Shown here in pieces: positions 26,301 to 33,027 of a stretch of 64,000 bases of DNA. Origin of the DNA: Acetatifactor muris (lineage in GTDB: Bacteria; Bacillota; Clostridia; Lachnospirales; Lachnospiraceae); contig NZ_JANJZD010000009.1 in assembly GCF_024623325.1 (NCBI RefSeq), forward strand, positions 124,001-188,000, in the 5' to 3' direction. Below the pieces are notes generated by a model. That model was not told the DNA's origin and did not search any database. It saw only the letters and a list, made by a program, of their open reading frames with translations. The first letter of the stretch is position 1. Each line of letters begins with the position of its first letter. A program made the position numbers and the translations under genes.

Positions 26301-28559
26301 GCCTGCAGGTTCCCAGGTTTCTCCCGTATTCTCCGTTCCCTCCGCAGATTTGGCAAACATGGCATAGACATTTACCGTTCCGAACCCAGGGTCTAATTTA
26401 CCTGCATTTACCAGAGACTGCCGCTCCGAATCTATCATTTTATCTTCATAGATATCATAGCCGTAATCCTTCTGGCTGATTGTGACACTGGAAAAGTAAT
26501 AGTCATCCGCTCCCAGCAGCGTCTCCTTCCCATCATAGTGTACATAAATAAAATCATCCACCGTCCTGAGTGTATAGAATGTATTCTCTTTATACTCTCC
26601 CAGCCGGGCGCCTTCCACATAATGTGTGGTTTTGTATCCGTTCATGCGGCCTGTGACGGTAAAGGGAATGTCACCGTAATCCTCACCATTGCCTTTTGCC
26701 CTTCTGTAGGCTTCCAGCCATCCGGTGTATTCTCTGGTGTCATTTACAGCGCTCCAGCTGTTCTTCTTCGTGACACCGATCACGTCTCCGCTGTAGCTCC
26801 AGTCGTAATTTTTATAGCTCCAGGCAGAGGGAGTCGCCGCCAGGACCACATCCTCGTCTATCCCGTCTACAGGATGCAGTGTCACGGTGATGTCATTCTT
26901 TACTGTAGTATTGGCCTCCACTTCGTCAGCCGGGTAAGCCGTCACCACCCAGAACCGGTGGCCCCAGCTTTTCTGCTCTCCACTGGCTGCACTGCTCTCC
27001 ATCCTGCGGGAATTTACAGGATAATCATAAACCGTTGTCTGGTCCGAGTTGTCCTTATAACCCACCACTTTCGCCGCTGCACTGCTGCCATCCACACCCG
27101 GGGTATCCATGACGGAAAGCTTCCAGGGCTGTGTGGCGTTTCCTCTTATCTTCACATCCCAGACCACATAACGGTATGCGGGATTCAGCTTCTCCTTTCC
27201 GTCTTCCCGCAGGATAAATTCGCTGCCGATCTTATCTGCATAATTCCGCAGCTGATTCAGCGTATACAGACCCGGCGTATACTTCCTCCCCGCCTCGTAA
27301 TAAGGAGTCTTGACCACGCTGGTCAGCGCCACAGAGGAATTCACACGGCCGGAGAGAGTGCTCCCCTCCATATAGCTTTTCCCTCCGTCCACAGATATCT
27401 CCGGCGTCTTGCTCCAGCTGGTCTCATCTGCAATCTGCATCAGCTTCAGATTGCTGTAGAGCACCTGCCAGGCGGCGTTGGTGCCGGAGGCAATCTCTTT
27501 ATAATTGCAGAAAATCAGCCAGGGTGTCTCCGGACTGTAATCAGGGCTTTTCTGACTTTCGTCTGCATTTGCATAGTAATAGTTAAAGGAAGTGCTTCTG
27601 CTGGGGTTTGCCGCGGGATTCCCCTCATCATCCCAGCCTGTTACAGGAACGCCGATATCATTTGGCATGGCAATTGACCATCCGTACCGATATTCCAAAA
27701 GGGCTCCGTGGATTCTGACTTTCACCTCCCCCACGCCGAAATCTCTGCTGGCGTGGAACTCCATCTGATATTTCAGGCTGAAGTCATCTGTCTTCGTCAC
27801 GTTATATCTGTCGGCCTCGTTTACATAGTAGGCATCAAAGCTCCATGAGCCGTCATTTGCCACGCTGTTCTGATTGCCGCCCAATATCCTGTTGGCTCTG
27901 AATTTGGTAGCTCCCACTGTCTCCGTGGCCAGGCCGCTCAGCTCGTCAAAGGACATCAGATCGCTGAAATCCTCCTCCGGAACTGCCGGTGTCTGGGTGG
28001 GCTGTGGTGTCTGGGTCGGCACCGGACTTCCGGTGGCTTCCGGCACCGGTGTCTGCTCCGTCACAGGACTATCGGTGGCTTCCGGGCTCTGGGTGGTCTC
28101 CGGAACCCGGGTACTTTCCGGGTTCTGTGTGGGCTGCGGGTTCGGGGTAGCCTCCGGACTCTGACTGGTCTCCGGATTCAGGGTAGCCTCCGGGTTCTGT
28201 GTGGGCTCCGGGGTCTGGGTACCTTCCGGACTCTGACTGGTCTCCGGATCCGGTGTGCCATCAGGTGCCTGTGTGGGTTCAGAAAGAGTTGCATCGGAGT
28301 CCGGTCCCTCTTCTGTCGTCCCCGTTGTCAGCTCAGTATTCGGCTGTTCCGGATTCGCATCTTCATTTATATTGCCGCTTTCCGGACCGGCGGCCATACC
28401 GGCAGGGTCCTCCCCGGGCATCCGGCTCTCCGCAGCTATATCATCTGCTCCCGCCACCACATAGGATGAACCCATGGAAAAGGTCATGCACAGAACAATC
28501 GCTATGCTGATAACTCTTTCGATGCTCTTTCTCTTTTTCCTGTTTATATGGAGTTTCAT
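20400..28559 (-). CDS. Giant surface adhesin (2,719 residues) without sorting signal
   Basis: Signal peptide (residues about 1-37), Pro/Thr/Glu-rich stalk of repeated PTQxPE units (about 94-194), a large unrecognised region (about 205-1375) that would be the adhesive head, then a chain of CnaB/DUF7601-like modules (for example LEIVKRTAGV, LYVQKELSAV, LYLTKKITHQ, LSVTKTVSGE and LRISKEYVAA; about 1375-2425), two InlB B-repeat modules (YTLIYDGNGGN...LYAMWEK and YKLILNGNGGK...LYAVWEK; about 2430-2600) and a final DUF11 domain (VRITKQADNDNPKVGEEFKY). The frame stops right after DUF11, with no LPXTG or membrane helix. Only 15 bases separate it from the upstream small gene, so it is in the operon led by the regulator. 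Confidence 0.85.
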   Translation of the reverse strand: MKLHINRKKRKSIERVISIAIVLCMTFSMGSSYVVAGADDIAAESRMPGEDPAGMAAGPESGNINEDANPEQPNTELTTGTTEEGPDSDATLSEPTQAPDGTPDPETSQSPEGTQTPEPTQNPEATLNPETSQSPEATPNPQPTQNPESTRVPETTQSPEATDSPVTEQTPVPEATGSPVPTQTPQPTQTPAVPEEDFSDLMSFDELSGLATETVGATKFRANRILGGNQNSVANDGSWSFDAYYVNEADRYNVTKTDDFSLKYQMEFHASRDFGVGEVKVRIHGALLEYRYGWSIAMPNDIGVPVTGWDDEGNPAANPSRSTSFNYYYANADESQKSPDYSPETPWLIFCNYKEIASGTNAAWQVLYSNLKLMQIADETSWSKTPEISVDGGKSYMEGSTLSGRVNSSVALTSVVKTPYYEAGRKYTPGLYTLNQLRNYADKIGSEFILREDGKEKLNPAYRYVVWDVKIRGNATQPWKLSVMDTPGVDGSSAAAKVVGYKDNSDQTTVYDYPVNSRRMESSAASGEQKSWGHRFWVVTAYPADEVEANTTVKNDITVTLHPVDGIDEDVVLAATPSAWSYKNYDWSYSGDVIGVTKKNSWSAVNDTREYTGWLEAYRRAKGNGEDYGDIPFTVTGRMNGYKTTHYVEGARLGEYKENTFYTLRTVDDFIYVHYDGKETLLGADDYYFSSVTISQKDYGYDIYEDKMIDSERQSLVNAGKLDPGFGTVNVYAMFAKSAEGTENTGETWEPAGRVSMDEKGNAVYTFTAEQIAREPYRVMVEHASIDYRTVCEIKAAVRIKADSPVLTEIVNAREEQAEDEISPVLRFENLSGVLGLQQADGQQSTVCDTADASSGNLNYENRPELQEKTQALYNHLLVRDNAFRDVSWLNMTAQANKKYTSKNDANNNRVLVDYYLTAYDGYEIYDRSCLDYLTKHDQDMMSPGRKHVVFYDLLPYGMQFDASTPVTAGRIKELDIKGDYMTRTRSWDSTQVSVTVDPDRDIIPDYKGTGRTMVAFHISYSGADSTSYTAGKWIEGWGVSFRAYYDWKNMDSINKVDANANLCAFMPDFSVKDSINETNPTLYGLRDSVYADDGEMTDLTKAAVYKDLLVGNGKLENKGNIDGISTYDSYRNVLYAEEKLNDNVAVSSESSITKLVRADEDRFGTFRESATVSYDGTEENKGTYTYEITVSAENDIQGIAAFDRLENAAVDRKNSGSEEKDPFAPFSEKTWHGSFLSVDLSGLEKQGTTGTVYYSDNRNAAITENQAPEEILTQNNGWYTEDAFREKMKSEHPEASEAEWTDYVQAVAVKVDPDFTLEQGHSISFRIQMQAPAEEEATKDAYAYNNVFFSSYIEGNADTRATVSSNSVRVGVNRPERLEIVKRTAGVVPTALQNERFAFRLYEKYTEGGEPQYLAFQAYDLYKADKNAGWVKQEGQLHATDENGYLYLKADEKAVFKAADTDRIVVEEKPSVFWESSPAPGEPVREVTYREETDANGNTRRVRDDNGDIHVRTWTNTYRPVLYVQKELSAVPNGAALSESDRTFTFKLQVKKNGVYEPLANAEFWYVDSVLLDGGVPTRVNRDGEVWTEENGRGDIKKTAADGTFTIREGQIIALFPGTAGMEYMLTEENLDENGYGLNQNQNWYCTVPEVTGTIPAEGSSETITNYYRWKDLYLTKKITHQDPAECTQAFTFQITELELDENGRLKLDENGNPIEVIKRDAEGNPAVDESGKPITATAGKEWKLLSTEDDGTGNSAAGTLDSEGKFTCAFGGQTVIISGLEAGKYYMVKEMAIATDENGNILYRPVKDTEEFKMPPYSVKKEVTITNDYLKRPLSVTKTVSGEKNETDPNPEFLFTIKVDNQLLPAGISYTVTEQGNVVDGGTGVTDGSGEFRLRDGQTVTFKDAGMLGQNFEVRETSYTGYDQLYPANGQPATGTLSGEGGKASFVNGSTNALRISKEYVAAEGDIIAERVLRQWKSTLNAWELDGMVISDYSDECASEFVLEVTGDQGTYIWPQQGRGGVYVTAVNQQNGKESAFFWEIGKGIKLPPWITLMIDFGDEENQISKDVTYTLSEVESSQKRIVKFDVPNNGTYYLQINQKYPADNGSITGTAAGTPNATIVNEISTLTFDGSKIGKQMTSASSEVPTGEKLVWRLEKYDNGTWIPAEGIRYAVFDDEGTPISNEVKATEADGKILLTKTEGHYPEVWFTENTVHINLYNEITETLLGILGHATGTPLLRLVEVPEESGKEWGMLVGYGTKGSDSYSWEPEPSNPQNQVRTFFNSNRKSSIEIEKYMETKSYQEFTMILEQVVAVNGPVSEITKENHGTKWRSEPRGGISYTIHNVDGSEVTGNRNGTTGPGGEIRLKAGQYVILDVPDGTMWTVSEDVYATQNYELKNLAPETEQSGGKLTKLDDNLMLINLPAAMRYTLIYDGNGGNVTNLPATMTIETDSTAEGSAFTVSSVIPVRAGYRFLGWADRANAVTVNYKPGDKIETRDMKSSQMTLYAMWEKGYHYKLILNGNGGKVDGKDEYVAFERYSDIDSSSTHLSSFSNKTKREGYILLGWSEDRHATTVTYEPNDHAMLTSAEPQKTLYAVWEKVNVRITKQADNDNPKVGEEFKYTITVSNDGTSPVSVTVTDRLDEKLEFVKFSQSDGGVYDSETRIATWENVTIPGEGSKDLNVWVKANDAGEIPNTAELKVGDIDVSSNNCTVTVESE
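27978..28280 (-). repeat. Degenerate tandem repeats coding for the PTQxPE stalk
   Basis: About 100 residues of imperfect hexapeptide repeats (QSPEGT, QNPEAT, QSPEAT, QTPQPT), in DNA as variable 18-bp CCGGGTTCTG-like units. Such runs change length readily by slippage; they probably hold the adhesin head away from the cell. Confidence 0.8.
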
Positions 28560-28574
28560 GTGTCATATCCTCCT

Positions 28575-28952
28575 CTATTCTCCAAGAATCTCATCAAACA
28601 GCTGAATTAATTCGATGACACTTCTGAATACGATTTCCTGATTTTCATTCTGCCAGATCAATCTGCCCTGCCAGGAGTAATGTTCCCGGAACAGGACCTG
28701 AATCCGAAAAACGGAATGCTTCCCGTCCGCTTCCTGTTCCCTGGATACCAATGGCAGAGAGCAGTTCGGACAATCTTCCAGGTCTACCAGGCTGTTCAGG
28801 AGAAGAACCATCTGAGACAGGCTCTGAATCTTTTCTCTTCCATCCAGCCGCGGATGCTGCAGATATCCGTCCATGATACCGTTGCTGTAGGACAGCACTG
28901 TCACCACTGCTTCCCGGCTTCCACATGGAATCATCTTCCCGCTTAGCTCCAT
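28575..28952 (-). CDS. Small conserved-looking protein between regulator and adhesin
   Basis: 125 residues, not recognised. No signal peptide or membrane segment, so cytoplasmic. It has a CPNC pair (LEDCPNCSLPLVSREQE) and amphipathic stretches at both ends (SLSQMVLLLNSLVDL; SVIELIQLFDEILGE). It lies 67 bases after the SARP regulator and 15 bases before the giant adhesin, so it belongs to the same transcript. A role as partner of the regulator or as assembly helper is possible but only from position. Confidence 0.6.
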   Translation of the reverse strand: MELSGKMIPCGSREAVVTVLSYSNGIMDGYLQHPRLDGREKIQSLSQMVLLLNSLVDLEDCPNCSLPLVSREQEADGKHSVFRIQVLFREHYSWQGRLIWQNENQEIVFRSVIELIQLFDEILGE

Positions 28953-29019
28953 GCCTTCGTCACCTCTCTCTCAGCTTTGAACCCACTTTATATGAAGTCC
29001 ATTGTTTTTCCATTGTTTT

Positions 29020-30207
29020 TTACAGATTCTCGACAGAAACTTTTCTCTCTGCTTCCAAAGGCGACATCCGAAACGAAATACAGGCTTTGGAATGTGAGTA
29101 TGCCCTGCGGAACGCTTTCTCCAGCCGCTCTGTCACAATCTGTGCATTTTCCTCGGTAGTCCCCGTCAGCATCAGAATATACGAAGTCGCATCCAGCCTG
29201 GCCACCGGGTCTCCGGCTCTGAGACCGTCCAGCAGGATTCGCTCCAGCCGCTTTGCATCTGTGGCAGGAATCACCTTGTTGCTCAGTCTGACTACCACCA
29301 GTGTGGAAGCGCCTCCGTCTCTGTCAATGTGGCGTCTCTCCAGTGCCACAATCTTCTGAAATATCCGAAAATTGCAGAAAAAGGCACGGCCGTCGCTCTC
29401 TTCCTCCGTCACCATTTTCAGTATATCTTCATTTCCCTGAATGCCTCTGCTCACACCCATGGCCAGCGCGTAAATCTGTTCCACATGTTCTGACGGCGCA
29501 ATCTGGAATTCCTCCCAGAGCTGGTCCCTGAACTGTTCATACTGCTCCGCCGCCCGTGCGGACTGGTCCAGAGAAATCAGTGCCTGCATTCGATGCGCCA
29601 CGAAATCCTCCGCGGCAAAATCTATATTCTGTGCCTGTTCGCAGACCGCCACCATTTCCATCCAGCGCTCCTGTTTCTGAAGAAGAGGCAACACCTCCCT
29701 GCAGGCATCCAGATACAGAGTCTGATAATACCGTCTCATGGGAATCGCCCAGTCGCTGTCATTCCCGGCCAGGAAATCTCCCTTATATAAAGGAAGAACC
29801 TGGGAGAGTGTCTCCGCTCCTGCTTCTCCCTGCTGTCTCCTGGCTTTTATACAGGCCTGCTCAAACTGCTCTGAATCCAGTTCCAGCCGAAGCGCCGGGT
29901 CCCAGGCATAACATCCCTGTAATGTCACAATCATATTCTCCTGTCCGGGAAACATCTCTCTCAGATACTTCCGGACCTTGAAGAGCATACTTCTCAGCGC
30001 GTTGATGGGATCACTGCTGCGCTGAGACCAGAACCTGTCGATAAGCTCCTCAGCTGATATATTCCTTGTATGATTCACAATCAGATATTGCAGAAAGGAC
30101 AAAGCCTTTCTGCCGGAGGCCGTATTCTGTTTCCATTTGCCATTTTCTCCGTTTCCCCAGGAAAAGGAACCCAGCAATCCAAACCTGATAATCCTGTTCT
30201 CATTCAT
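29020..30207 (-). CDS. SARP-type transcriptional regulator with BTAD domain
   Basis: 395 residues. N-terminal OmpR/SARP-like winged helix (residues about 10-100, ALSFLQYLIVNHTRNISAEE followed by NALRSMLFKVRKYLRE), then a bacterial transcriptional activation domain of TPR-like helices (about 105-255), then a C-terminal part with weak resemblance to a degenerate GGDEF-like fold. The start is the ATG at 30207, two bases after the stop of the upstream gene with GGGAG ahead; the longer GTG start overlaps that gene. No kinase partner nearby. As first regulator of the adhesin operon, it is the best candidate activator of the surface-fibre genes (inference). Confidence 0.85.
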   Translation of the reverse strand: MNENRIIRFGLLGSFSWGNGENGKWKQNTASGRKALSFLQYLIVNHTRNISAEELIDRFWSQRSSDPINALRSMLFKVRKYLREMFPGQENMIVTLQGCYAWDPALRLELDSEQFEQACIKARRQQGEAGAETLSQVLPLYKGDFLAGNDSDWAIPMRRYYQTLYLDACREVLPLLQKQERWMEMVAVCEQAQNIDFAAEDFVAHRMQALISLDQSARAAEQYEQFRDQLWEEFQIAPSEHVEQIYALAMGVSRGIQGNEDILKMVTEEESDGRAFFCNFRIFQKIVALERRHIDRDGGASTLVVVRLSNKVIPATDAKRLERILLDGLRAGDPVARLDATSYILMLTGTTEENAQIVTERLEKAFRRAYSHSKACISFRMSPLEAERKVSVENL

Positions 30208-30209
30208 TT

Positions 30210-31046
30210 TTACCCATTCTCCCACCCTGTCGTCAGTTGTTCCTGCTCCAGCATTCTGTCATAGGCCTGTTCCAGCAGGATTGTGAGATTCGCCTTTATG
30301 CCCTCCTGGGTAGACAGGTACATTTTCCACAGACATCTGGGATTCGCCTTCTCCTCCGCCACCCTGGCATCCCGGCTGACCCTTTTAATGCTCTGTCCTA
30401 CATTGGAGCGGTCCAGAGGTTTCCCCCCGGATGTAATAAATATGGGCCCTTTCGTAATTCCTTCCCGCTTCATGTATTCCAGAAGCTCTCCCCGCAGCAC
30501 TGCGGGCAGCCGCAACACCCGGGTAGTCATACCATTCTGACATTCCGAATATATCACACCTTTCTGCACTGCTTCCGCCGTGAGCTGGGAAAGCTCCTGA
30601 ATCCGCAGTCCGATACCGCCCAAAGCCTTAATCAGCAGATATGCTCTCTCCTGTCCCAGCTGTTTCGCTGCTGACAGCAGGCGAAGGTATTCTGCTCTGG
30701 TAAGCTCCGGCTGCACGTCCTCCCTTATATCGGAAAAAGTCTCTACCTGCCAGTCTCGATGATTCAGATACTGCATCAGACTGTTCCATACGGATAGACG
30801 CATATTCACTGTCCGCGGCTTGAATCCCTGTCCCTCCAGCCACTGCTTCCACCATAAACCGCCGGATGCGGTAAGTGCCCCGCCGTCAGGCAGATTGCCC
30901 TGCAGCAACAACAGCGCTCTGCGGTATTCCTGCAGAGATGCCTGGCTGAATCCTTTCCCTGCCAGATGTGTCAGAAACTGTTCCAGCATTTCCGGTGTCA
31001 GCCTTTCTTCCGTTTTCTGTTCTGATTTCCATTCCGAGACAGGCAT
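30210..31046 (-). CDS. Degenerate tyrosine recombinase paralogue
   Basis: 278 residues from the ATG at 31046, which has AAAGGAG six bases upstream (a TTG at 31067 is less likely). N-terminal SAM-like core-binding domain (LTPEMLEQFLTHLAGKGFSQ) and a catalytic domain aligning with the recombinase at 31509-32507 (ELTRAEYLRLL versus ELSRAEYERLL). The first catalytic Arg is present (GIGLRIQEL), but HxxR is RCLW, the LGH box is absent and the Lys strand has TTRVLRLP. It therefore looks unable to recombine DNA but may still bind it. It opens the operon with the SARP regulator, with a two-base gap. Confidence 0.8.
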   Translation of the reverse strand: MPVSEWKSEQKTEERLTPEMLEQFLTHLAGKGFSQASLQEYRRALLLLQGNLPDGGALTASGGLWWKQWLEGQGFKPRTVNMRLSVWNSLMQYLNHRDWQVETFSDIREDVQPELTRAEYLRLLSAAKQLGQERAYLLIKALGGIGLRIQELSQLTAEAVQKGVIYSECQNGMTTRVLRLPAVLRGELLEYMKREGITKGPIFITSGGKPLDRSNVGQSIKRVSRDARVAEEKANPRCLWKMYLSTQEGIKANLTILLEQAYDRMLEQEQLTTGWENG

Positions 31047-31105
31047 CCTTTTCTCCTTTCTCTCCAATATCCCCGCAGAAAATTACTTTTTTAATTGCCC
31101 TTACA

Positions 31106-31126
31106 TGCCACAAATTCACCATTTTG
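31106..31126 (+). repeat. Left inverted repeat of the switch
   Basis: 21 bases beginning TGCCACAAATTCACC and ending ATTTTG, an exact reverse complement of 31465-31485. Located 60 bases upstream of the degenerate recombinase start; presumed crossover site. Confidence 0.93.
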
Positions 31127-31228
31127 CAGGCAGAGGACCACCTTGTATATTCAGAAAACGAAAAAACGGATATATTATGATTTTTTTCAGGATTCAAACT
31201 CCTCTGACAATGCATTTCCATAAAATAA

Positions 31229-31254
31229 AAAGACACAGTAAACACTGTATCTTT
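31229..31254. other. Hairpin inside the switch
   Basis: AAAGA-c-ACAGT / ACTGT-a-TCTTT with loop AAAC. Function unknown; could be a protein site or a weak terminator. Confidence 0.4.
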
Positions 31255-31275
31255 CAAAAAACGGAAAAAAGTATA

Positions 31276-31321
31276 ACAAAAAAGAAACCTGGAAAAATAC
31301 TTTTCCAGATTTCTTTTTTGT
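31276..31321. terminator. Bidirectional terminator inside the switch
   Basis: ACAAAAAAGAAA-c-CTGGAAAA pairs with TTTTCCAG-a-TTTCTTTTTTGT. Long A- and T-runs on both sides make it a good intrinsic terminator in both directions. It would stop recombinase read-through from reaching the adhesin operon in either orientation. Confidence 0.75.
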
Positions 31322-31388
31322 CATACAAATATTTCCAAAAATGAGTCTGAATCCGTCACTTTCCCAACTCTCTGCACATAAAATAATC

Positions 31389-31417
31389 TTGAAAATCCTA
31401 TATTACCGTGCTATACT
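31389..31417 (+). promoter_or_regulatory. Strong promoter candidate inside the switch
   Basis: TTGAAA (31389-31394), 17-base spacer, TATACT (31412-31417). In this orientation it reads right, into the antisense strand of the recombinase gene; after inversion it would drive the regulator/adhesin operon. Confidence 0.75.
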
Positions 31418-31464
31418 ATAGCAAGAAACAGACAAATCAGAATTCCTCTTATTCTTACACGAAA

Positions 31465-31485
31465 CAAAATGGTGAATTTGTGGCA
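31465..31485 (-). repeat. Right inverted repeat of the switch
   Basis: CAAAATGGTGAATTTGTGGC plus A; exact reverse complement of 31106-31126. Ends 23 bases before the recombinase stop codon. Confidence 0.93.
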
Positions 31486-31508
31486 ATTCACATATTGTAT
31501 CGTTATCT

Positions 31509-32507
31509 TTAACTGACCAGCCCAAGTTTCTCCATCTGACGGGCGTGGGTTTCTCCGGTAGAAATCAGATAAATGCGCGTTGTCTCTATACTGCTGTGCC
31601 CAAGCACATCCGCAAGCTTTACGATATCCTTGCACATTTTGTAAAAAGTTCTGGCAAATAAATGTCTCAGGTTATGGGGAAAAACTTTGGTCGGATTCAC
31701 ATTTGCCTCTGCGCACAGGCGCTTCATCTCCCCCCAGATTTGACGTCTGCATATACTTTTTCCATTTCTGGTCACAAAAATCTCGCCCGATGTAATCTTT
31801 CGCTTTTTAGCATAGTTTCTGAGTTTTTTACATAACTTCCCCGGAATCAGAATCGTTCTGATCTTGCCTTTCAGGGAAATATCCGCCCGTTTCCGTCTGA
31901 TGGCCTCCACAGTAATGTATTTCACTTCCGAGACTCTTATTCCGGTGGAGCATATGGTCTCCAGCAAAAGCATCAGTCGGATATTTCCGTGCTTTTCCGC
32001 CATCAGCAGCAACCTTTCATATTCTGCTCTGCTCAGCTCTCTGTCCTGGTCCCGAAAAGTTCTCCGCTGTATTTTCAGGAATTTAACGCTGCACTCTTCC
32101 CAGCCCATGTAGCTGACGAATCCATTCATCGACGAGAGCATGGCATTGATTGTAACCGGGGCATACCCTGTCTTCACCAGATATGCCTTCCATCCGGATA
32201 TCACTTCCTTGTCCACAGTCACACTGTCCGACCTGGCAGCATATACAGTCTGGCCGGCTTCTGACCCGGACTCTGCAGTCCGGCCGGCTTCTGCTTCCGC
32301 ACCGACAGCCTGTTCTGTCATTTCCCGGTCATGTCCGCGTTCTCTGTCAGCAGGCCGTGCTTCCGTCTGTATCTGATTGCTTTTCGCCCATGCAGTAAAA
32401 GCCCGGATATCTCTCAGATATTTCTGTACGGTGCTTTCCGCATATTCCTCCTGTAACAGCTGTTTCCGGTAGCTCACAATCATTTCATGAAAGATCTGGT
32501 GTGTCAT
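31509..32507 (-). CDS. Tyrosine recombinase (predicted invertase of the switch)
   Basis: 332 residues from the ATG at 32507 (AAGGAG nine bases before; a TTG at 32543 with GGAAGG is the alternative). Core-binding domain (residues about 1-140) with an Ala/Glu-rich low-complexity insert (about 55-85), then a complete catalytic domain: Arg in STGIRVSEV, Lys in SLKGKIRTI, HNLRH, LGHSS and nucleophile Tyr in TTRIYLIS. Full catalytic set, so likely active. It abuts the inverted repeats, the normal layout of XerC/D-like phase-variation invertases (RecV-type in Clostridioides). TATAAT lies at its leader but no clear -35. Confidence 0.88.
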   Translation of the reverse strand: MTHQIFHEMIVSYRKQLLQEEYAESTVQKYLRDIRAFTAWAKSNQIQTEARPADRERGHDREMTEQAVGAEAEAGRTAESGSEAGQTVYAARSDSVTVDKEVISGWKAYLVKTGYAPVTINAMLSSMNGFVSYMGWEECSVKFLKIQRRTFRDQDRELSRAEYERLLLMAEKHGNIRLMLLLETICSTGIRVSEVKYITVEAIRRKRADISLKGKIRTILIPGKLCKKLRNYAKKRKITSGEIFVTRNGKSICRRQIWGEMKRLCAEANVNPTKVFPHNLRHLFARTFYKMCKDIVKLADVLGHSSIETTRIYLISTGETHARQMEKLGLVS

Positions 32508-32651
32508 GCTCCTGTTCTCCTTATCTGTAGTAAAAATCTGCAATTTCCTTCCTATTATACTGTAAATTTTCCTGCGCTCATAGCCGTTTCCTGTTATTTT
32601 ATATGCGGGCGGCTTTTTCTGCCGGCATCGGGAAATTGAGCATCCTTTGTT

Positions 32652-32897
32652 TTATGGAAGAAAAAGGGCACATGCCCAATACCCACAAGGCAACATGCAA
32701 CCAATATGGAAAAACGAAAACCGCTGGCAATCCAGTGCGTCACATATGGCATTTAATGTCGAGAAACGGATAGCACTTACTTTTCCTGTTTTAATCTTAG
32801 ATAAACTGACATTTGCTATCCCCACTTGATCCGCTAAATCATTCAAAGAAATCTTCCTGTCTGCCATAACCCTGTCTAATCTTAAAATAATTGCCAT
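32652..32897 (-). CDS. XRE/Cro-type regulator with altered C-terminus
   Basis: 81 residues. The helix-turn-helix (LNDLADQVGIANVSLSKIKT) and the following helix (AIRFSTLNAICDALDCQ) match a common small clostridial regulator. In that family the protein then ends with a short PGDILEY-type tail; here it continues RFSFFHIGCMLPCGYWACAL, unrelated sequence, so the 3' end was replaced at about 32710, probably by a rearrangement. DNA-binding part intact; function of this copy uncertain. Confidence 0.65.
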   Translation of the reverse strand: MAIILRLDRVMADRKISLNDLADQVGIANVSLSKIKTGKVSAIRFSTLNAICDALDCQRFSFFHIGCMLPCGYWACALFLP

Positions 32898-33027
32898 CTA
32901 TATCACTTTCATCTGCCTGATTTTGTAATTCACACCCATATCCGTACAGCTGAATGATTCCTCAAAAGATCTTTGGGAATGGCTGTATTTCTGGTATAAC
33001 AGAGGTATCAAATCTAAGGAGAGAACG

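Larger units (their letters stand above)
31106..31485. promoter_or_regulatory. Predicted invertible DNA switch (380 bp)
   Basis: Bounded by perfect 21-bp inverted repeats at 31106-31126 and 31465-31485. Inside are a near-consensus promoter on the plus strand (31389-31417), a bidirectional terminator (31276-31321) and a second hairpin (31229-31254). It lies between a tyrosine recombinase gene that ends 24 bases away and the regulator/adhesin operon that starts 60 bases away. Inversion would move the promoter to 31174-31202 on the minus strand, facing the operon. In the orientation seen here the strong promoter points away; only a weak minus-strand candidate (TTGAAT and TATATC, 31169-31197) faces the operon. 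Confidence 0.85.
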
